From UBA6921 sp031363085 (lineage in GTDB: Bacteria; Pseudomonadota; Gammaproteobacteria; SG8-11), in assembly GCA_031363085.1 (NCBI GenBank), contig JANLTU010000165.1, forward strand, positions 1 to 20,499: a stretch of DNA of 20,499 nt, in the 5' to 3' direction. Position 1 is the first letter of the stretch. Each line of letters starts with the position of its first letter. Below are positions 7,641 to 15,728 of this stretch, piece by piece. Position numbers and translations under genes: made by a program. Under the pieces are notes generated by a model, which made no database searches, was not told the origin of the DNA, and saw only the letters and a list, made by a program, of their open reading frames with translations.

Positions 7641-8288
7641 TTAGGCACTGTGGCGAACAACTTTCTCGCCGAGCAACATTCGAAGCGCCAATCCGAAAAG
7701 CACCAAGCCCATGAACCAACGCTGCACCCGCAGCCAAGCAGGATGGGCGACGAAAAAAATCGCGATCGACCCCGCCATGATCGAAATCATGGCGTTCACA
7801 AAAACACTGATGCAAATCTGCGCCGTGCCAAGAACCAGCGTCTGGCTCAGGATGTCGTCACGCTGCGGATTTACAAACTGGGGAAGAAGAGAGAAATACA
7901 TGACCGCAATCTTGGGATTGAGCAGATTTGTAAAAAAACCCATGGTGAAAAGTTTGCGGGCGCTGTCTTTGGGTAAATCTGTTACCTGAAACGGCGAGCG
8001 ACCGCCGGATTTGATCGCCTGCCAACCAAGATAGGCCAGATAAACAGCACCGCCGATTTGCAAAGCATCATAGGCGTAGCGGAATCGCATCATGAGCGCA
8101 GTGATTCCGAACGCTGCACAGAGCATGTAAAAAACAAACCCTAGCGCGATCCCGCCCAGGGAAATCAAACCTGCTGTCCTTCCCTGACCTATCGATCTTG
8201 AAACCAGATAGATCATGTTGGGGCCGGGGGTGAGAACCATCCCCAATGCGATCAGAGAAAACGCCAACACACTGGATAACTCAGGCAT
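7641..8288 (-). CDS. RhtB/LysE-family amino-acid exporter
   Basis: 215 residues from the ATG at 8288; a GTG at 8417 would add 43 residues lacking the family's hydrophobic start, so I reject it. The family motifs are clear: LTPGPNMIYLVSRSIGQG (19-36) after the first helix, a second helix with YLAYLGWQAIK (83-93), and GFFTNLLNPKIAVMYFSLLP (117-136) with the conserved NPK. Six membrane segments are expected, with length typical of RhtB (about 205-215). Such proteins export amino acids or related metabolites (homoserine, threonine, lysine and others); the substrate cannot be read here. It leads an operon with two exported proteins of unknown role, and a TTGACA -35-like hexamer lies upstream. Confidence 0.9.
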   Translation of the reverse strand: MPELSSVLAFSLIALGMVLTPGPNMIYLVSRSIGQGRTAGLISLGGIALGFVFYMLCAAFGITALMMRFRYAYDALQIGGAVYLAYLGWQAIKSGGRSPFQVTDLPKDSARKLFTMGFFTNLLNPKIAVMYFSLLPQFVNPQRDDILSQTLVLGTAQICISVFVNAMISIMAGSIAIFFVAHPAWLRVQRWFMGLVLFGLALRMLLGEKVVRHSA

Positions 8289-8578
8289 AAAAATCGCCCC
8301 CCGATAACAAAACATTCCGTCTGCAAGATGCACTACAGCAGATCTCACGGCGATGTCAATCGCATCAACTCGCGATGCGCCCGACCATCCCTCAACGGGT
8401 TCACGCCGCACGCGCACGTCGCTGCGGTCACATTGTTAGTGGCCTTGGGTGGTATCAGTAGCGAAGCGCGTAAGACTTAAGTTTTACTTTTTTCACCCGA
8501 TGAAAAGCCAGCGTTTGACGGACTCGGGTCGTCGATCCCACACCGAAAAATATCAAGATCTGGAGCGCGGTAGCGCCT
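8289..8578. other. Divergent intergenic region of the exporter operon and cyaA
   Basis: About 290 bases between divergent genes. I see no gene or perfect CRP site here, nor clear sigma-70 hexamers for cyaA, apart from the candidate exporter promoter. Confidence 0.4.
8330..8359 (-). promoter_or_regulatory. Candidate promoter of the exporter operon
   Basis: On the minus strand TTGACA (8359-8354) is a perfect -35 hexamer; after 18 bases TAGTGC (8335-8330) is a poor -10. The start would fall about 35 bases before the ATG at 8288. Suggestive only because the -10 is weak. Confidence 0.3.
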
Positions 8579-11422
8579 ATGCAGCTCAAGCCACTTACGG
8601 CGGATACGGAAATCCGCGCCATTAAGCAGCGTTTTTTCCTGCTTAATCGCGAACGCTTGCTGCGCGTGCAAGAAGCATTGCGCTGGAAACAGCGCGACTT
8701 TCTCGAACTGCTGCCGCTGCTGTTTCATATGAATCACCCGATGTTGCCCGGCTATGTCTCCAAAGACGCGCCGACCGGCATCTCCGATTACACGCCCTCG
8801 CAAAAAAGCCTGGACGCCGCCAAAGGTTTTTCCAAAGCCTTCGAATTCAAAAAACGCGCGTTACGCACCCACGATATCCACGCCATTTTCTTGATGGGTT
8901 CCGGCGGCACGGTGGCTTATTCGGAGAAGAGCGACTTTGACATGTGGCTGTGTCATCGGCCCACGCTGAGCCACACCCAGATCACGGAATTGAGCAAAAA
9001 AGCCGTGGCCATCGAGCAGTGGACCGCGACGCTGGGACTTGAAGTCCATATCTTTTTGATGAACGCCGAGCAATTTAAAAGCGGCGTGGTCGTGAACCTC
9101 AGCAGCGAAAGCAGCGGCACCGCGCAGCACCATTTATTGCTGGAAGAATTTTACCGCACCGGCTTGCTGGTCGCCGGCCGTTACCCGGCGTGGTGGCTGG
9201 TGCCGCCGCAACAGGAAGCGGATTATGATAATTATCTGGGCCGCCTGATTACGCACCGCTTCGTGAATGCCAACGAGATTATCGACTTCGGCGGCTTGAG
9301 CATCATTCCGCCACAGGAATTTTTTGGCGCGGCGCTCTGGCAGGTTTACAAGGGCATCGATTCGCCTTACAAATCGGTGCTCAAGATCATACTGATGGAA
9401 ACCTACGCGCAGGAATTTCCCAACGTCGATCTGCTGTGCGCACGCTTCAAGAAAGCGATTTATGACGGCGAAATCGCCCTCGACAAGCTTGATCCCTACG
9501 TGATGCTGATCGAGAAACTGGCAGGCTATTTAAACCAACGCGCCGAAAAGGAACGCTGGGAGCTGGTGCAGCGTTGCTTCTATTTTAAAGTCAACCTTGC
9601 GCTCAGCACCCCGGCGCATGCCAAGCACATTACTTGGCAACGCGAATTAATGGAGGGGCTAACGAAGCGCTGGGGCTGGAATGCAGCGCAACTGTCCATT
9701 CTCGATTCGCGCAACACCTGGAAAATCAATCGAGTGCTGAAAGAACGCAAAATCCTGGTCGACGAACTGACCAACAGCTATTTATTCCTGTCCGATTTCG
9801 CACGCCGCACCGCGCGCCTGACCCACATCAGCCAACATGACTTAACCGTGCTGGGGCGCAAGTTATATGCGTCGTTCGAGCGCAAGACCGGAAAAGTCGA
9901 GATCGTGAACCGAGGCATCGCGCCCGACTTGATCGAAACTCACCTTGCGTTGCAGGAAGTCGCCGGCGCCGACGGTCAGGATACCTGGACCTTGAGCCAC
10001 GGAGCGGAGTTGTCGCCGACACCTAATAAATCAGACGCCGTGCTCAAACGCAGCGCCCGTCCGCTGGGCCTGATTGCCTGGTTGCACTTTAACAAGCTGA
10101 TGAGCTCACAAACGGTACTGACGGTGCGCACCCAACACAGCGTGCTTGACGTCAAGGAATTTCGCGCCATCACCGCCTGCTTGGAACAGGCCCACCCGAC
10201 CGGCGAACTCCCGCATGTGAACATGGAAGCGCTGTCGCGTCCACCGGCGATTTTGAGCGCAATTATATTTGTCAACATCGGCGTTGATCCGATGACGCGC
10301 GGCAATCGCCAGGGCGCGGACATCATCAGCAACCGCAGCGACGTGCTCAGCTACAGCGGTTTCGCGATGAACCTTGCGCTGAGCTTCGATCAACTGCTGG
10401 TCACGAGCTGGCAGGAAGTGCTGCATTTCAGCTACCAGCAAGTGCATGGTTTGATGGATTGCCTATGCCAATACCTGCAATGGGGCCACTCCGACGAGAC
10501 GCGCCAAGCAGCGCCACCGCCGGTGCGCGCCCATAGCTTTTCATCAAATCATGGCCCCTCGATCGCCAAGCGCATTGAGGAGTTATTCAGCGATGCACTG
10601 GCGGCATTTTATGGCGCAGCCGCGCACGACGATACCCGCTATATACTGCAATGCGAGCAGTATTATTTTGTACTGCACCGCGACGACAAAAACTTTGTTT
10701 ACGCACGCAAGGAAAATTACGGTGAATTGCTGCGTTATCTGGCCGAGTCGCGCGCGCGCTACGCGGTGACCCAGATCGACCGTAATGCCTTGGCGGATAC
10801 CGCATTGCCGACGATATTCGCCGCTAACCGCCCCGGCGCGATTCAATTTTTTTACCAGATTCAGGGCAAGAGTGTCGACATTTACGTGGCCGACGAACAC
10901 GGCTCGCTGTTCAGCCACCGCATGCCCTACTACGACGAGGTGACGCTGATCAATCACTTCGACCAGTTTTTCGAGTCGGCGTTACAGCGCATCAACTTTT
11001 CGACCAAGCACGGCGGCCCCGCGCAACAAGACATGCTTATCGAGTTCTACGAAATTATCCGCAGCCAGAAAGAAAATTTTGCTCTCAAGACGCGACGCAG
11101 CACGCGTGAATTCGCTCCGCGCCGCTACTTCAACGTGCAAGTGATCAGCGCACCCAACGACACCAACAACACCTTCACGGTGTTTTGCGACGCAAAGGAA
11201 TTCACCTCGTTTGAATACGGCGCCGAGTTGTTCCGCGAAGTCGCCAAGTTTGTGCTGTCGCAACGCCGCAGCGGTCTGCGCTATCCGATTTTTATCACCG
11301 ACATCGACTTGCCGCTCAGCGCTATCGGCGACAAATCCCCGAACCCGTGGCAGACAGTGAATTTTCTGAATTACAAAAAGCGCATTGAAGAGCGCTTGAA
11401 TCAGGAGCTGGAAAAACTGTAA
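8579..11422 (+). CDS. cyaA: Adenylate cyclase, class I
   Basis: 947 residues, making cAMP from ATP in the cytoplasm. The class I nucleotidyltransferase core is plain: GSGGTVAYSEKSDFDMW (107-123), where G107-S108 and the two aspartates D119 and D121 correspond to the catalytic residues of the enterobacterial enzyme, followed by the helical NT region. Residues 1-100 (RFFLLNRERLLRVQEALR, LPLLFHMNHPMLPGYVS) match the family start. It is longer than the E. coli protein (about 850), as in pseudomonad-type enzymes, the extra length being C-terminal. No upstream in-frame start exists before the stop at 8516; the nearest purine-rich ribosome site (GGAG) is 13 bases from the ATG, so translation may be modest. 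It is divergent from the exporter gene. Confidence 0.95.
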   Translation: MQLKPLTADTEIRAIKQRFFLLNRERLLRVQEALRWKQRDFLELLPLLFHMNHPMLPGYVSKDAPTGISDYTPSQKSLDAAKGFSKAFEFKKRALRTHDIHAIFLMGSGGTVAYSEKSDFDMWLCHRPTLSHTQITELSKKAVAIEQWTATLGLEVHIFLMNAEQFKSGVVVNLSSESSGTAQHHLLLEEFYRTGLLVAGRYPAWWLVPPQQEADYDNYLGRLITHRFVNANEIIDFGGLSIIPPQEFFGAALWQVYKGIDSPYKSVLKIILMETYAQEFPNVDLLCARFKKAIYDGEIALDKLDPYVMLIEKLAGYLNQRAEKERWELVQRCFYFKVNLALSTPAHAKHITWQRELMEGLTKRWGWNAAQLSILDSRNTWKINRVLKERKILVDELTNSYLFLSDFARRTARLTHISQHDLTVLGRKLYASFERKTGKVEIVNRGIAPDLIETHLALQEVAGADGQDTWTLSHGAELSPTPNKSDAVLKRSARPLGLIAWLHFNKLMSSQTVLTVRTQHSVLDVKEFRAITACLEQAHPTGELPHVNMEALSRPPAILSAIIFVNIGVDPMTRGNRQGADIISNRSDVLSYSGFAMNLALSFDQLLVTSWQEVLHFSYQQVHGLMDCLCQYLQWGHSDETRQAAPPPVRAHSFSSNHGPSIAKRIEELFSDALAAFYGAAAHDDTRYILQCEQYYFVLHRDDKNFVYARKENYGELLRYLAESRARYAVTQIDRNALADTALPTIFAANRPGAIQFFYQIQGKSVDIYVADEHGSLFSHRMPYYDEVTLINHFDQFFESALQRINFSTKHGGPAQQDMLIEFYEIIRSQKENFALKTRRSTREFAPRRYFNVQVISAPNDTNNTFTVFCDAKEFTSFEYGAELFREVAKFVLSQRRSGLRYPIFITDIDLPLSAIGDKSPNPWQTVNFLNYKKRIEERLNQELEKL

Positions 11423-11444
11423 CGGCGGCCAACCCGCGCGCGAT

Positions 11445-12137
11445 CTACAGTTCCGCTTGTTTCGCGGCCAAGCGCGCACTCAAGAATTTTGCAATGTCGT
11501 CAATCTCCTGCGTGCACACGCTGTGCGATATCGGATAGGTGAGCCATGTCACGACATATTTGCTGCGCTCCAAGATCACCCGTGTGTTTTCACCCAAACG
11601 CAGCGGCACCACGTTGTCGCTGATGCCGTGCGCCAGAAAAATCGGCGTAGGCGCGTTGGCCGGGTGTGCCTCGGCGGCAAAGCTCGCCGCCAACGGCAAA
11701 TAACCTGACAGTGCAACGACGCCGGCGAGCGCCTGCGGGTAACGCAGCGCCGTGTGGAGCGCCATGGTCGCGCCTTGCGAAAATCCGGCAAGCACAATGC
11801 GCCGCGTCGGAATACCCGACGCAATCTGCTGCGCAATCAACGCTTCGATCATGCCTGCGGATGCACGGATGCCGGATTCGTCTTCCTGCCGCAGTGAGCC
11901 CAGCTCAGCGATGTCGTACCAGCCGCGCATCACGTAACCGCCATTAACGGTGATCGGCCGATGCGGCGCATGCGGAAAAATAAAACGCAGGTGCAGCGAC
12001 CGGGGGAAGTCAAATTCTGGCACCATCGGTTCGAAATCATGGCCGTCCGCGCCCAGACCGTGCATCCAGATCACGGCGGCATTGGCGGGTGCGGCGGGTT
12101 CGACAACCAGCGCTTCGAGCGGTGTGCTCATGTGCAT
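11445..12137 (-). CDS. Carboxylesterase/phospholipase-family alpha/beta hydrolase
   Basis: 230 residues. An alpha/beta hydrolase of the carboxylesterase II / acyl-protein thioesterase-like family: WMHGLGADGHDF (24-35) with the oxyanion-hole HGLG, nucleophile elbow GFSQG (118-122, Ser120), Asp174 in HGISDNVVP and His205 in PISHSVC. It hydrolyses ester or thioester bonds; the substrate is not defined by sequence and no signal peptide is seen, so it is cytoplasmic. The ATG at 12137 is preceded by a weak GGGA; an alternative is 12131. It converges on cyaA with only 22 bases between the stops, and is divergent from the lptM-lysA unit. Confidence 0.9.
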   Translation of the reverse strand: MHMSTPLEALVVEPAAPANAAVIWMHGLGADGHDFEPMVPEFDFPRSLHLRFIFPHAPHRPITVNGGYVMRGWYDIAELGSLRQEDESGIRASAGMIEALIAQQIASGIPTRRIVLAGFSQGATMALHTALRYPQALAGVVALSGYLPLAASFAAEAHPANAPTPIFLAHGISDNVVPLRLGENTRVILERSKYVVTWLTYPISHSVCTQEIDDIAKFLSARLAAKQAEL

Positions 12138-12257
12138 GAATATCCCGGTGATGATTTCCGCGCTATTTCAATTAGCAGCGAAAAAATATTGCGCTGCATA
12201 CCATAACGCATCCGCGTGCTTATTAAAATCAGTTCGATAAAGCGCCGCAGGCCGCTA

Positions 12258-12263
12258 TATAAT
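12258..12263 (+). promoter_or_regulatory. Candidate -10 element of lptM-lysA
   Basis: A perfect TATAAT, with a start point expected near 12270, about 25 bases before the lptM ATG. No good -35 at 16-18 bases upstream. It lies in the divergent gap between the esterase and lptM. Confidence 0.45.
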
Positions 12264-12294
12264 TCGCAGCTTCTTACTGTCCGCAGGGTCTGCA

Positions 12295-12417
12295 ATGTCG
12301 GTAAAACTTTATCTCGTGTTGTGTGCGGTGATGTTAACGCTCCCGCTGGCTGGCTGTGGCAAAAAAGGCGATTTGATGCTGCCGCCGGCGGCGCACCTAC
12401 CGGGTAGCACACCATGA
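12295..12417 (+). CDS. lptM: LptM-like mini-lipoprotein
   Basis: Only 40 residues: MSVKLYLVLCAVMLTLPLAG, then CGKKGDLMLPPA and a PGST tail. The lipobox LAGC (18-21) gives a lipidated cysteine at position 21, and the following G-K-K-G-x-L-x-L-P pattern is that of LptM (YifL), a small outer-membrane lipoprotein that joins and helps mature the LPS translocon LptD/LptE in Enterobacteria. Start choice: AGGG seven bases before the ATG. Its TGA overlaps the lysA ATG (ATGA), so the two are coupled. Gene order lptM in front of a diaminopimelate gene is a gammaproteobacterial hallmark. The gene is short enough to be missed by length-filtered gene callers. Confidence 0.88.
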   Translation: MSVKLYLVLCAVMLTLPLAGCGKKGDLMLPPAAHLPGSTP

Positions 12418-13664
12418 ACGTGTTCGATTATCGCGGCGGCACACTCCACTGCGAAGACGTGGATCTCAGCCAACTTGCCGCACAGTTCGGCACACCCTGC
12501 TACGTTTACTCGCGCGCCGCCATTGAAAGCCGCTGGCACGCGTTCGACGACGCGTTCGCCGGCCACGATCACTTGGTGTGCTACGCGGTCAAGGCCAATT
12601 CCAACATCGGCCTGCTGAACGTGTTGGCGCGCTTGGGCTCTGGTTTTGACATTGTGTCGCGTGGCGAACTGGAGCGCGTGCTCAAGGCCGGCGGTGATCC
12701 GCGCAAGGTGGTGTTTTCCGGCGTGGGTAAAGCCGCTGATGAAATCGCCTTCGCGCTGCGCACCGGCATCCACTGTTTTAATGTCGAGTCCGAAGCTGAG
12801 CTGCATACCATCAACCGCATCGCCGCTGAACTCAAACTCACGGCGGCGGTCTCCTTGCGCATCAACCCGGACGTCGACGCCGGCACCCATCCGTACATCT
12901 CGACCGGACTGAAAGAAAATAAATTCGGCATCGACATCGAGGACGCGCCGCGCATCTACGCACAAGCCGCCCGCCTGCCGCAGCTTGAGGTCATTGGTAT
13001 GGATTGCCACATCGGCTCGCAGCTCACCGAACTGGCACCGTTTCGCGACGCACTGACGCGCGTGTTAGCGCTGGTGCAACGCCTCGCAGCCGAGGGCATT
13101 CATCTGCAACACCTCGACCTCGGCGGCGGCTTAGGTATCCAGTATCAAGACGAAACGCCGCCGGCACCGGCTGACTACGCGCATATCATATTGGAGCAAC
13201 TGCGTGGCCGTAATTATCAGATCATCGTCGAGCCCGGCCGTGCCATCGTCGGCAACGCGGGGGTGTTACTGACGCAGGTCATGTACCTCAAACATGCCGC
13301 GCACAAAAACTTCGCCATCGTCGACGCCGCCATGAATGACCTGATCCGCCCGGCGCTGTACGGCGCGTGGCAGAACATCATTCCGCTGGTGCCACGCAGC
13401 AGTGGCCGCGCGCAGCACTACGACATCGTCGGCCCGGTGTGCGAATCCAGCGACTTTCTGGGCAAACAACGCGAACTCAAGCTCGCCCCCGGCGACGCCC
13501 TCGCCATCTGTTCCGCCGGCGCCTACGGTTTTGTGATGAGCTCCAACTATAATTCGCGCCCGCGTGCCGCCGAATTGCTGGTCGACGGCACCCGCGTGCA
13601 TGTCATTCGCCGCCGCGAAACCATCGTTGAACTGATGACCGGCGAAAGCCTGCCGCCGTCGTAA
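12414..13664 (+). CDS. lysA: Diaminopimelate decarboxylase
   Basis: 416 residues, catalysing the last step of lysine synthesis: meso-diaminopimelate to L-lysine plus CO2, PLP-dependent, cytoplasmic. PLP lysine is K60 in CYAVKANSN; the His of HIGSQ (199-203), the glycine loop GGGLG (237-241), EPGR (273-276), Cys343 in CESSD (343-347, contributed to the active site across the dimer) and Tyr371 in AGAYGF are all present. Length fits the bacterial enzyme. The start overlaps the lptM stop by four bases. In many gammaproteobacteria dapF follows; here an unrelated methyltransferase follows after about 35 bases. Confidence 0.97.
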   Translation: MNVFDYRGGTLHCEDVDLSQLAAQFGTPCYVYSRAAIESRWHAFDDAFAGHDHLVCYAVKANSNIGLLNVLARLGSGFDIVSRGELERVLKAGGDPRKVVFSGVGKAADEIAFALRTGIHCFNVESEAELHTINRIAAELKLTAAVSLRINPDVDAGTHPYISTGLKENKFGIDIEDAPRIYAQAARLPQLEVIGMDCHIGSQLTELAPFRDALTRVLALVQRLAAEGIHLQHLDLGGGLGIQYQDETPPAPADYAHIILEQLRGRNYQIIVEPGRAIVGNAGVLLTQVMYLKHAAHKNFAIVDAAMNDLIRPALYGAWQNIIPLVPRSSGRAQHYDIVGPVCESSDFLGKQRELKLAPGDALAICSAGAYGFVMSSNYNSRPRAAELLVDGTRVHVIRRRETIVELMTGESLPPS

Positions 13665-13699
13665 CCTGAGGGGCGGTTTGTCGGCGCCCGGATAAAGTC

Positions 13700-14374
13700 A
13701 TGAACCGCCTCCCCGAACCTGAACTCATGAACGACCCGGCGCAGGCGCATGCCTACGCGCACGCAGATTTCGCCGAACCGCATCAGCGCTTCGTTAGCTT
13801 GTTTGCCGAAGAATTTCCGACGCTGGAGTTACGCGGACGCGTGCTGGATCTGGGTTGCGGCGCCGCCGACGTGACGCTGCGTTTTGCGCGCGCGCACCCG
13901 CACTGCGTGATCGATGCGGTCGATGGCGCGGCAGCGATGCTCACGCACGCACGCGAGTTGATTACCAGCGCCGGCATGCAAGCACGTATTCAGTTGCTGC
14001 ACCAATACCTGCCCACAACGCAGCTCCCGCCGCACGGCTACGACGCCATCATCAGCAACAGCGTGCTGCACCATCTGCACGATCCGCAGGTGTTGTGGGC
14101 TTCAGTCAAGACCCACGCCCGTAACGGCGCCGCGATTTTTGTGCTGGATTTATTCCGCCCGGCAAGCATTGCGCACGCCCAGGCTTTGGTGGAGCACTAC
14201 GCCTGCAACGCACCCGAGGTTCTCAGGCGTGACTTTTTCAATTCGCTGCGGGCGGCGTTTCGCGGCGACGAAATCCATGTGCAACTACAGCAAGCCGGCC
14301 TGGAGCACTTGACGGTGCGTACGGTTTCGGATCGGCATGTATTAATCAGCGGTATAATTCACAGCCAGCCGTAA
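13700..14374 (+). CDS. Class I SAM-dependent methyltransferase
   Basis: 224 residues, Rossmann-type methyltransferase with motif I VLDLGCG (48-54), an acidic strand end (IDAVDGAA, about 72-79) and a further motif YDAIISNSVLHHLHDP (about 114-129) that is typical of class I enzymes acting on small molecules or metabolites. The cap region after residue 150 is unassigned, so the substrate is unknown. It follows lysA after about 35 bases on the same strand and may be co-transcribed. No clear ribosome site is seen ahead of the first ATG; a second ATG ten codons in is possible. A perfect TATAAT lies near the end of this gene, before the next one. Confidence 0.85.
   Translation: MNRLPEPELMNDPAQAHAYAHADFAEPHQRFVSLFAEEFPTLELRGRVLDLGCGAADVTLRFARAHPHCVIDAVDGAAAMLTHARELITSAGMQARIQLLHQYLPTTQLPPHGYDAIISNSVLHHLHDPQVLWASVKTHARNGAAIFVLDLFRPASIAHAQALVEHYACNAPEVLRRDFFNSLRAAFRGDEIHVQLQQAGLEHLTVRTVSDRHVLISGIIHSQP
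14353..14358 (+). promoter_or_regulatory. Candidate -10 element of the coiled-coil/zinc-ribbon gene
   Basis: TATAAT within the 3' end of the methyltransferase, about 64 bases before the next start. No good -35 hexamer at proper spacing, so support is weak. Confidence 0.3.
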
Positions 14375-14421
14375 CCACACTCACTTCCGCTGCCTTAACC
14401 CTCTTTGGAGTCAAGCCTGCC

Positions 14422-15507
14422 ATGTTCAAAAGTCTGCGCGTCCCTGAAAAATTGTTCACCCTGGTGATGTGGCTGGTGTCGTTCGCCTTCGCCGGTTTTC
14501 TGATCGGCTTGGGCAGCAAAATGGTGGCTGACCTGCCGCGCCTGGAAGACCCTCTCGACATCGAGCAGTTTGCAGACGCCACTGCGTTGAACGCCGCCAA
14601 GACGCAGATCAACACGCTCAACCGCACCCAGCGCGAACTGGCAGACCGACAAGCTCAAGCCGAACAGGCGCAGTCCGCCGCCGGCAACGCTTACGGCTCG
14701 GCGCGCGAGGCGTACAACAACTGGATACGCACCCGCACCGCCACCACCGATCCGGCGCAAGACCCCGAAGTCATCAAGCGCACGCACGAGCTTGACAAGC
14801 TCAAGGCGGCCGAGCGCAAGACGCAGATCGCCGTCGAACAAATTGACCAGGAAATGCTGAACACATCGCAGGCACTGGACCAGCAACGCCGCGCCGAAAC
14901 CGAGATCACCAGCGCCGCCCAAAGCGCCTACTACAGCGCACTGTTCAAGCAGGAGATGCGCGTGTTCGGCTTGCGGCTCGCGCTCACTTTGCCGCTGCTG
15001 GGTGTGGCCGGCTGGCTGATCGCGCGCAAACGCAAGAGCGACTACTGGCCGCTGATGCGCGGCTTCGTACTGTTTGCATTGTTCACCTTCTTCTTTGAGC
15101 TGGTGCCCTACCTGCCCAGCTACGGCGGCTACGTGCGCTACGCCGTCGGCATCGTGCTGACCGCCATCGCCGGCCACTACGTCATCAAGGCGATGCGCCG
15201 CTATCTCGCCCAGCGTCAACAAGTCGAAGCGCAGACCGAAACGCAACGCCGCCAAGCACTCGGCTACGAAGACGCGCTGAAGAAAATGGCCGCCAACATT
15301 TGCCCCGGCTGCGAACGCGCCATCGTCACCCTGGCGGCCGCGTCCGGCACCCCCGCCGCTGCGCCCAACCCCGGCACCGCGAGCAACTTCTGCGTACATT
15401 GCGGCATGAAACTGTTCGACCAGTGCGGCAAATGCACCACGCGCAAGAACGCTTTTTTTCACTACTGCCCAAGCTGCGGCACGGGCACCGTAGCGACCGC
15501 CCCGTGA
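14422..15507 (+). CDS. Coiled-coil, zinc-ribbon membrane protein of unknown function
   Basis: 361 residues. Layout: an N-terminal membrane segment (residues 11-31), a long charged helical region likely forming a coiled coil (about 50-165; periplasmic if the N-terminus is cytoplasmic), three further membrane segments (about 183-201, 211-231, 236-256), then a cytoplasmic C-terminal tail with four CxxC pairs: C294/C297, C324/C327, C335/C338 and C349/C352, enough for two zinc ribbons. An Ala/Pro-rich spacer (about 305-320) parts the first pair from the rest. A GGAG lies eleven bases ahead of the ATG. I do not recognise a named family; it could be a membrane-stress or signalling protein. It is probably its own unit; a hairpin/T-run lies downstream. 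Confidence 0.8.
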   Translation: MFKSLRVPEKLFTLVMWLVSFAFAGFLIGLGSKMVADLPRLEDPLDIEQFADATALNAAKTQINTLNRTQRELADRQAQAEQAQSAAGNAYGSAREAYNNWIRTRTATTDPAQDPEVIKRTHELDKLKAAERKTQIAVEQIDQEMLNTSQALDQQRRAETEITSAAQSAYYSALFKQEMRVFGLRLALTLPLLGVAGWLIARKRKSDYWPLMRGFVLFALFTFFFELVPYLPSYGGYVRYAVGIVLTAIAGHYVIKAMRRYLAQRQQVEAQTETQRRQALGYEDALKKMAANICPGCERAIVTLAAASGTPAAAPNPGTASNFCVHCGMKLFDQCGKCTTRKNAFFHYCPSCGTGTVATAP

Positions 15508-15527
15508 GCCCTGCGCCACCTGGTTAT

Positions 15528-15614
15528 GTAGGTCGGGTTGCTCCCTCCGGGCGTAACCCGACACTGCATAATCGGCGAGAGCACGTCGGGTTACACTGCG
15601 CTAACCCGACCTAC
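15528..15614. repeat. REP-like double palindrome, also a likely terminator
   Basis: Outer 12-base arms GTAGGTCGGGTT (15528-15539) and AACCCGACCTAC (15603-15614) enclose a second inverted pair, GTAACCCGAC (15553-15562) and GTCGGGTTAC (15585-15594). It reads as two adjacent hairpins built from one 'GTCGGGTTA' unit. A TTTTTT run begins at 15616, so on the plus strand the second hairpin also works as an intrinsic terminator for the zinc-ribbon gene. The pattern is like the intergenic repeat families scattered in many gammaproteobacteria. Confidence 0.75.
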
Positions 15615-15721
15615 GTTTTTTCGTAAAACGACGCTAAAGCGGCGAAGATCACCACGCCAATAAATACCAAGAGCACGTTATGTAGCCGGCTGCATACACG
15701 GTGAGTATTTTTCGATAACAT
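15611..15721 (-). CDS. Possible 36-residue single-membrane-segment protein
   Basis: A frame of 36 residues on the minus strand starts at the ATG 15721, with a clear hydrophobic segment (NVLLVFIGVVIFAALASF, about 15-32) and a stop inside the palindrome. No good ribosome site is visible, so it is uncertain. It would be divergent from the secreted-protein gene at 15729. Confidence 0.2.
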   Translation of the reverse strand: MLSKNTHRVCSRLHNVLLVFIGVVIFAALASFYEKT

Positions 15722-15728
15722 CGCGCCG

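Noticed and set aside
12309..13010. 233-codon minus-strand frame opposite lptM/lysA
   Set aside because: Antisense to well-identified plus-strand genes; composition and lack of a start signal fit a GC-rich shadow frame.
14395..15564. 389-codon minus-strand frame opposite the zinc-ribbon gene
   Set aside because: It is longer than the real gene but has no domain or ribosome site; the plus strand shows membrane segments, CxxC pairs and a Shine-Dalgarno.
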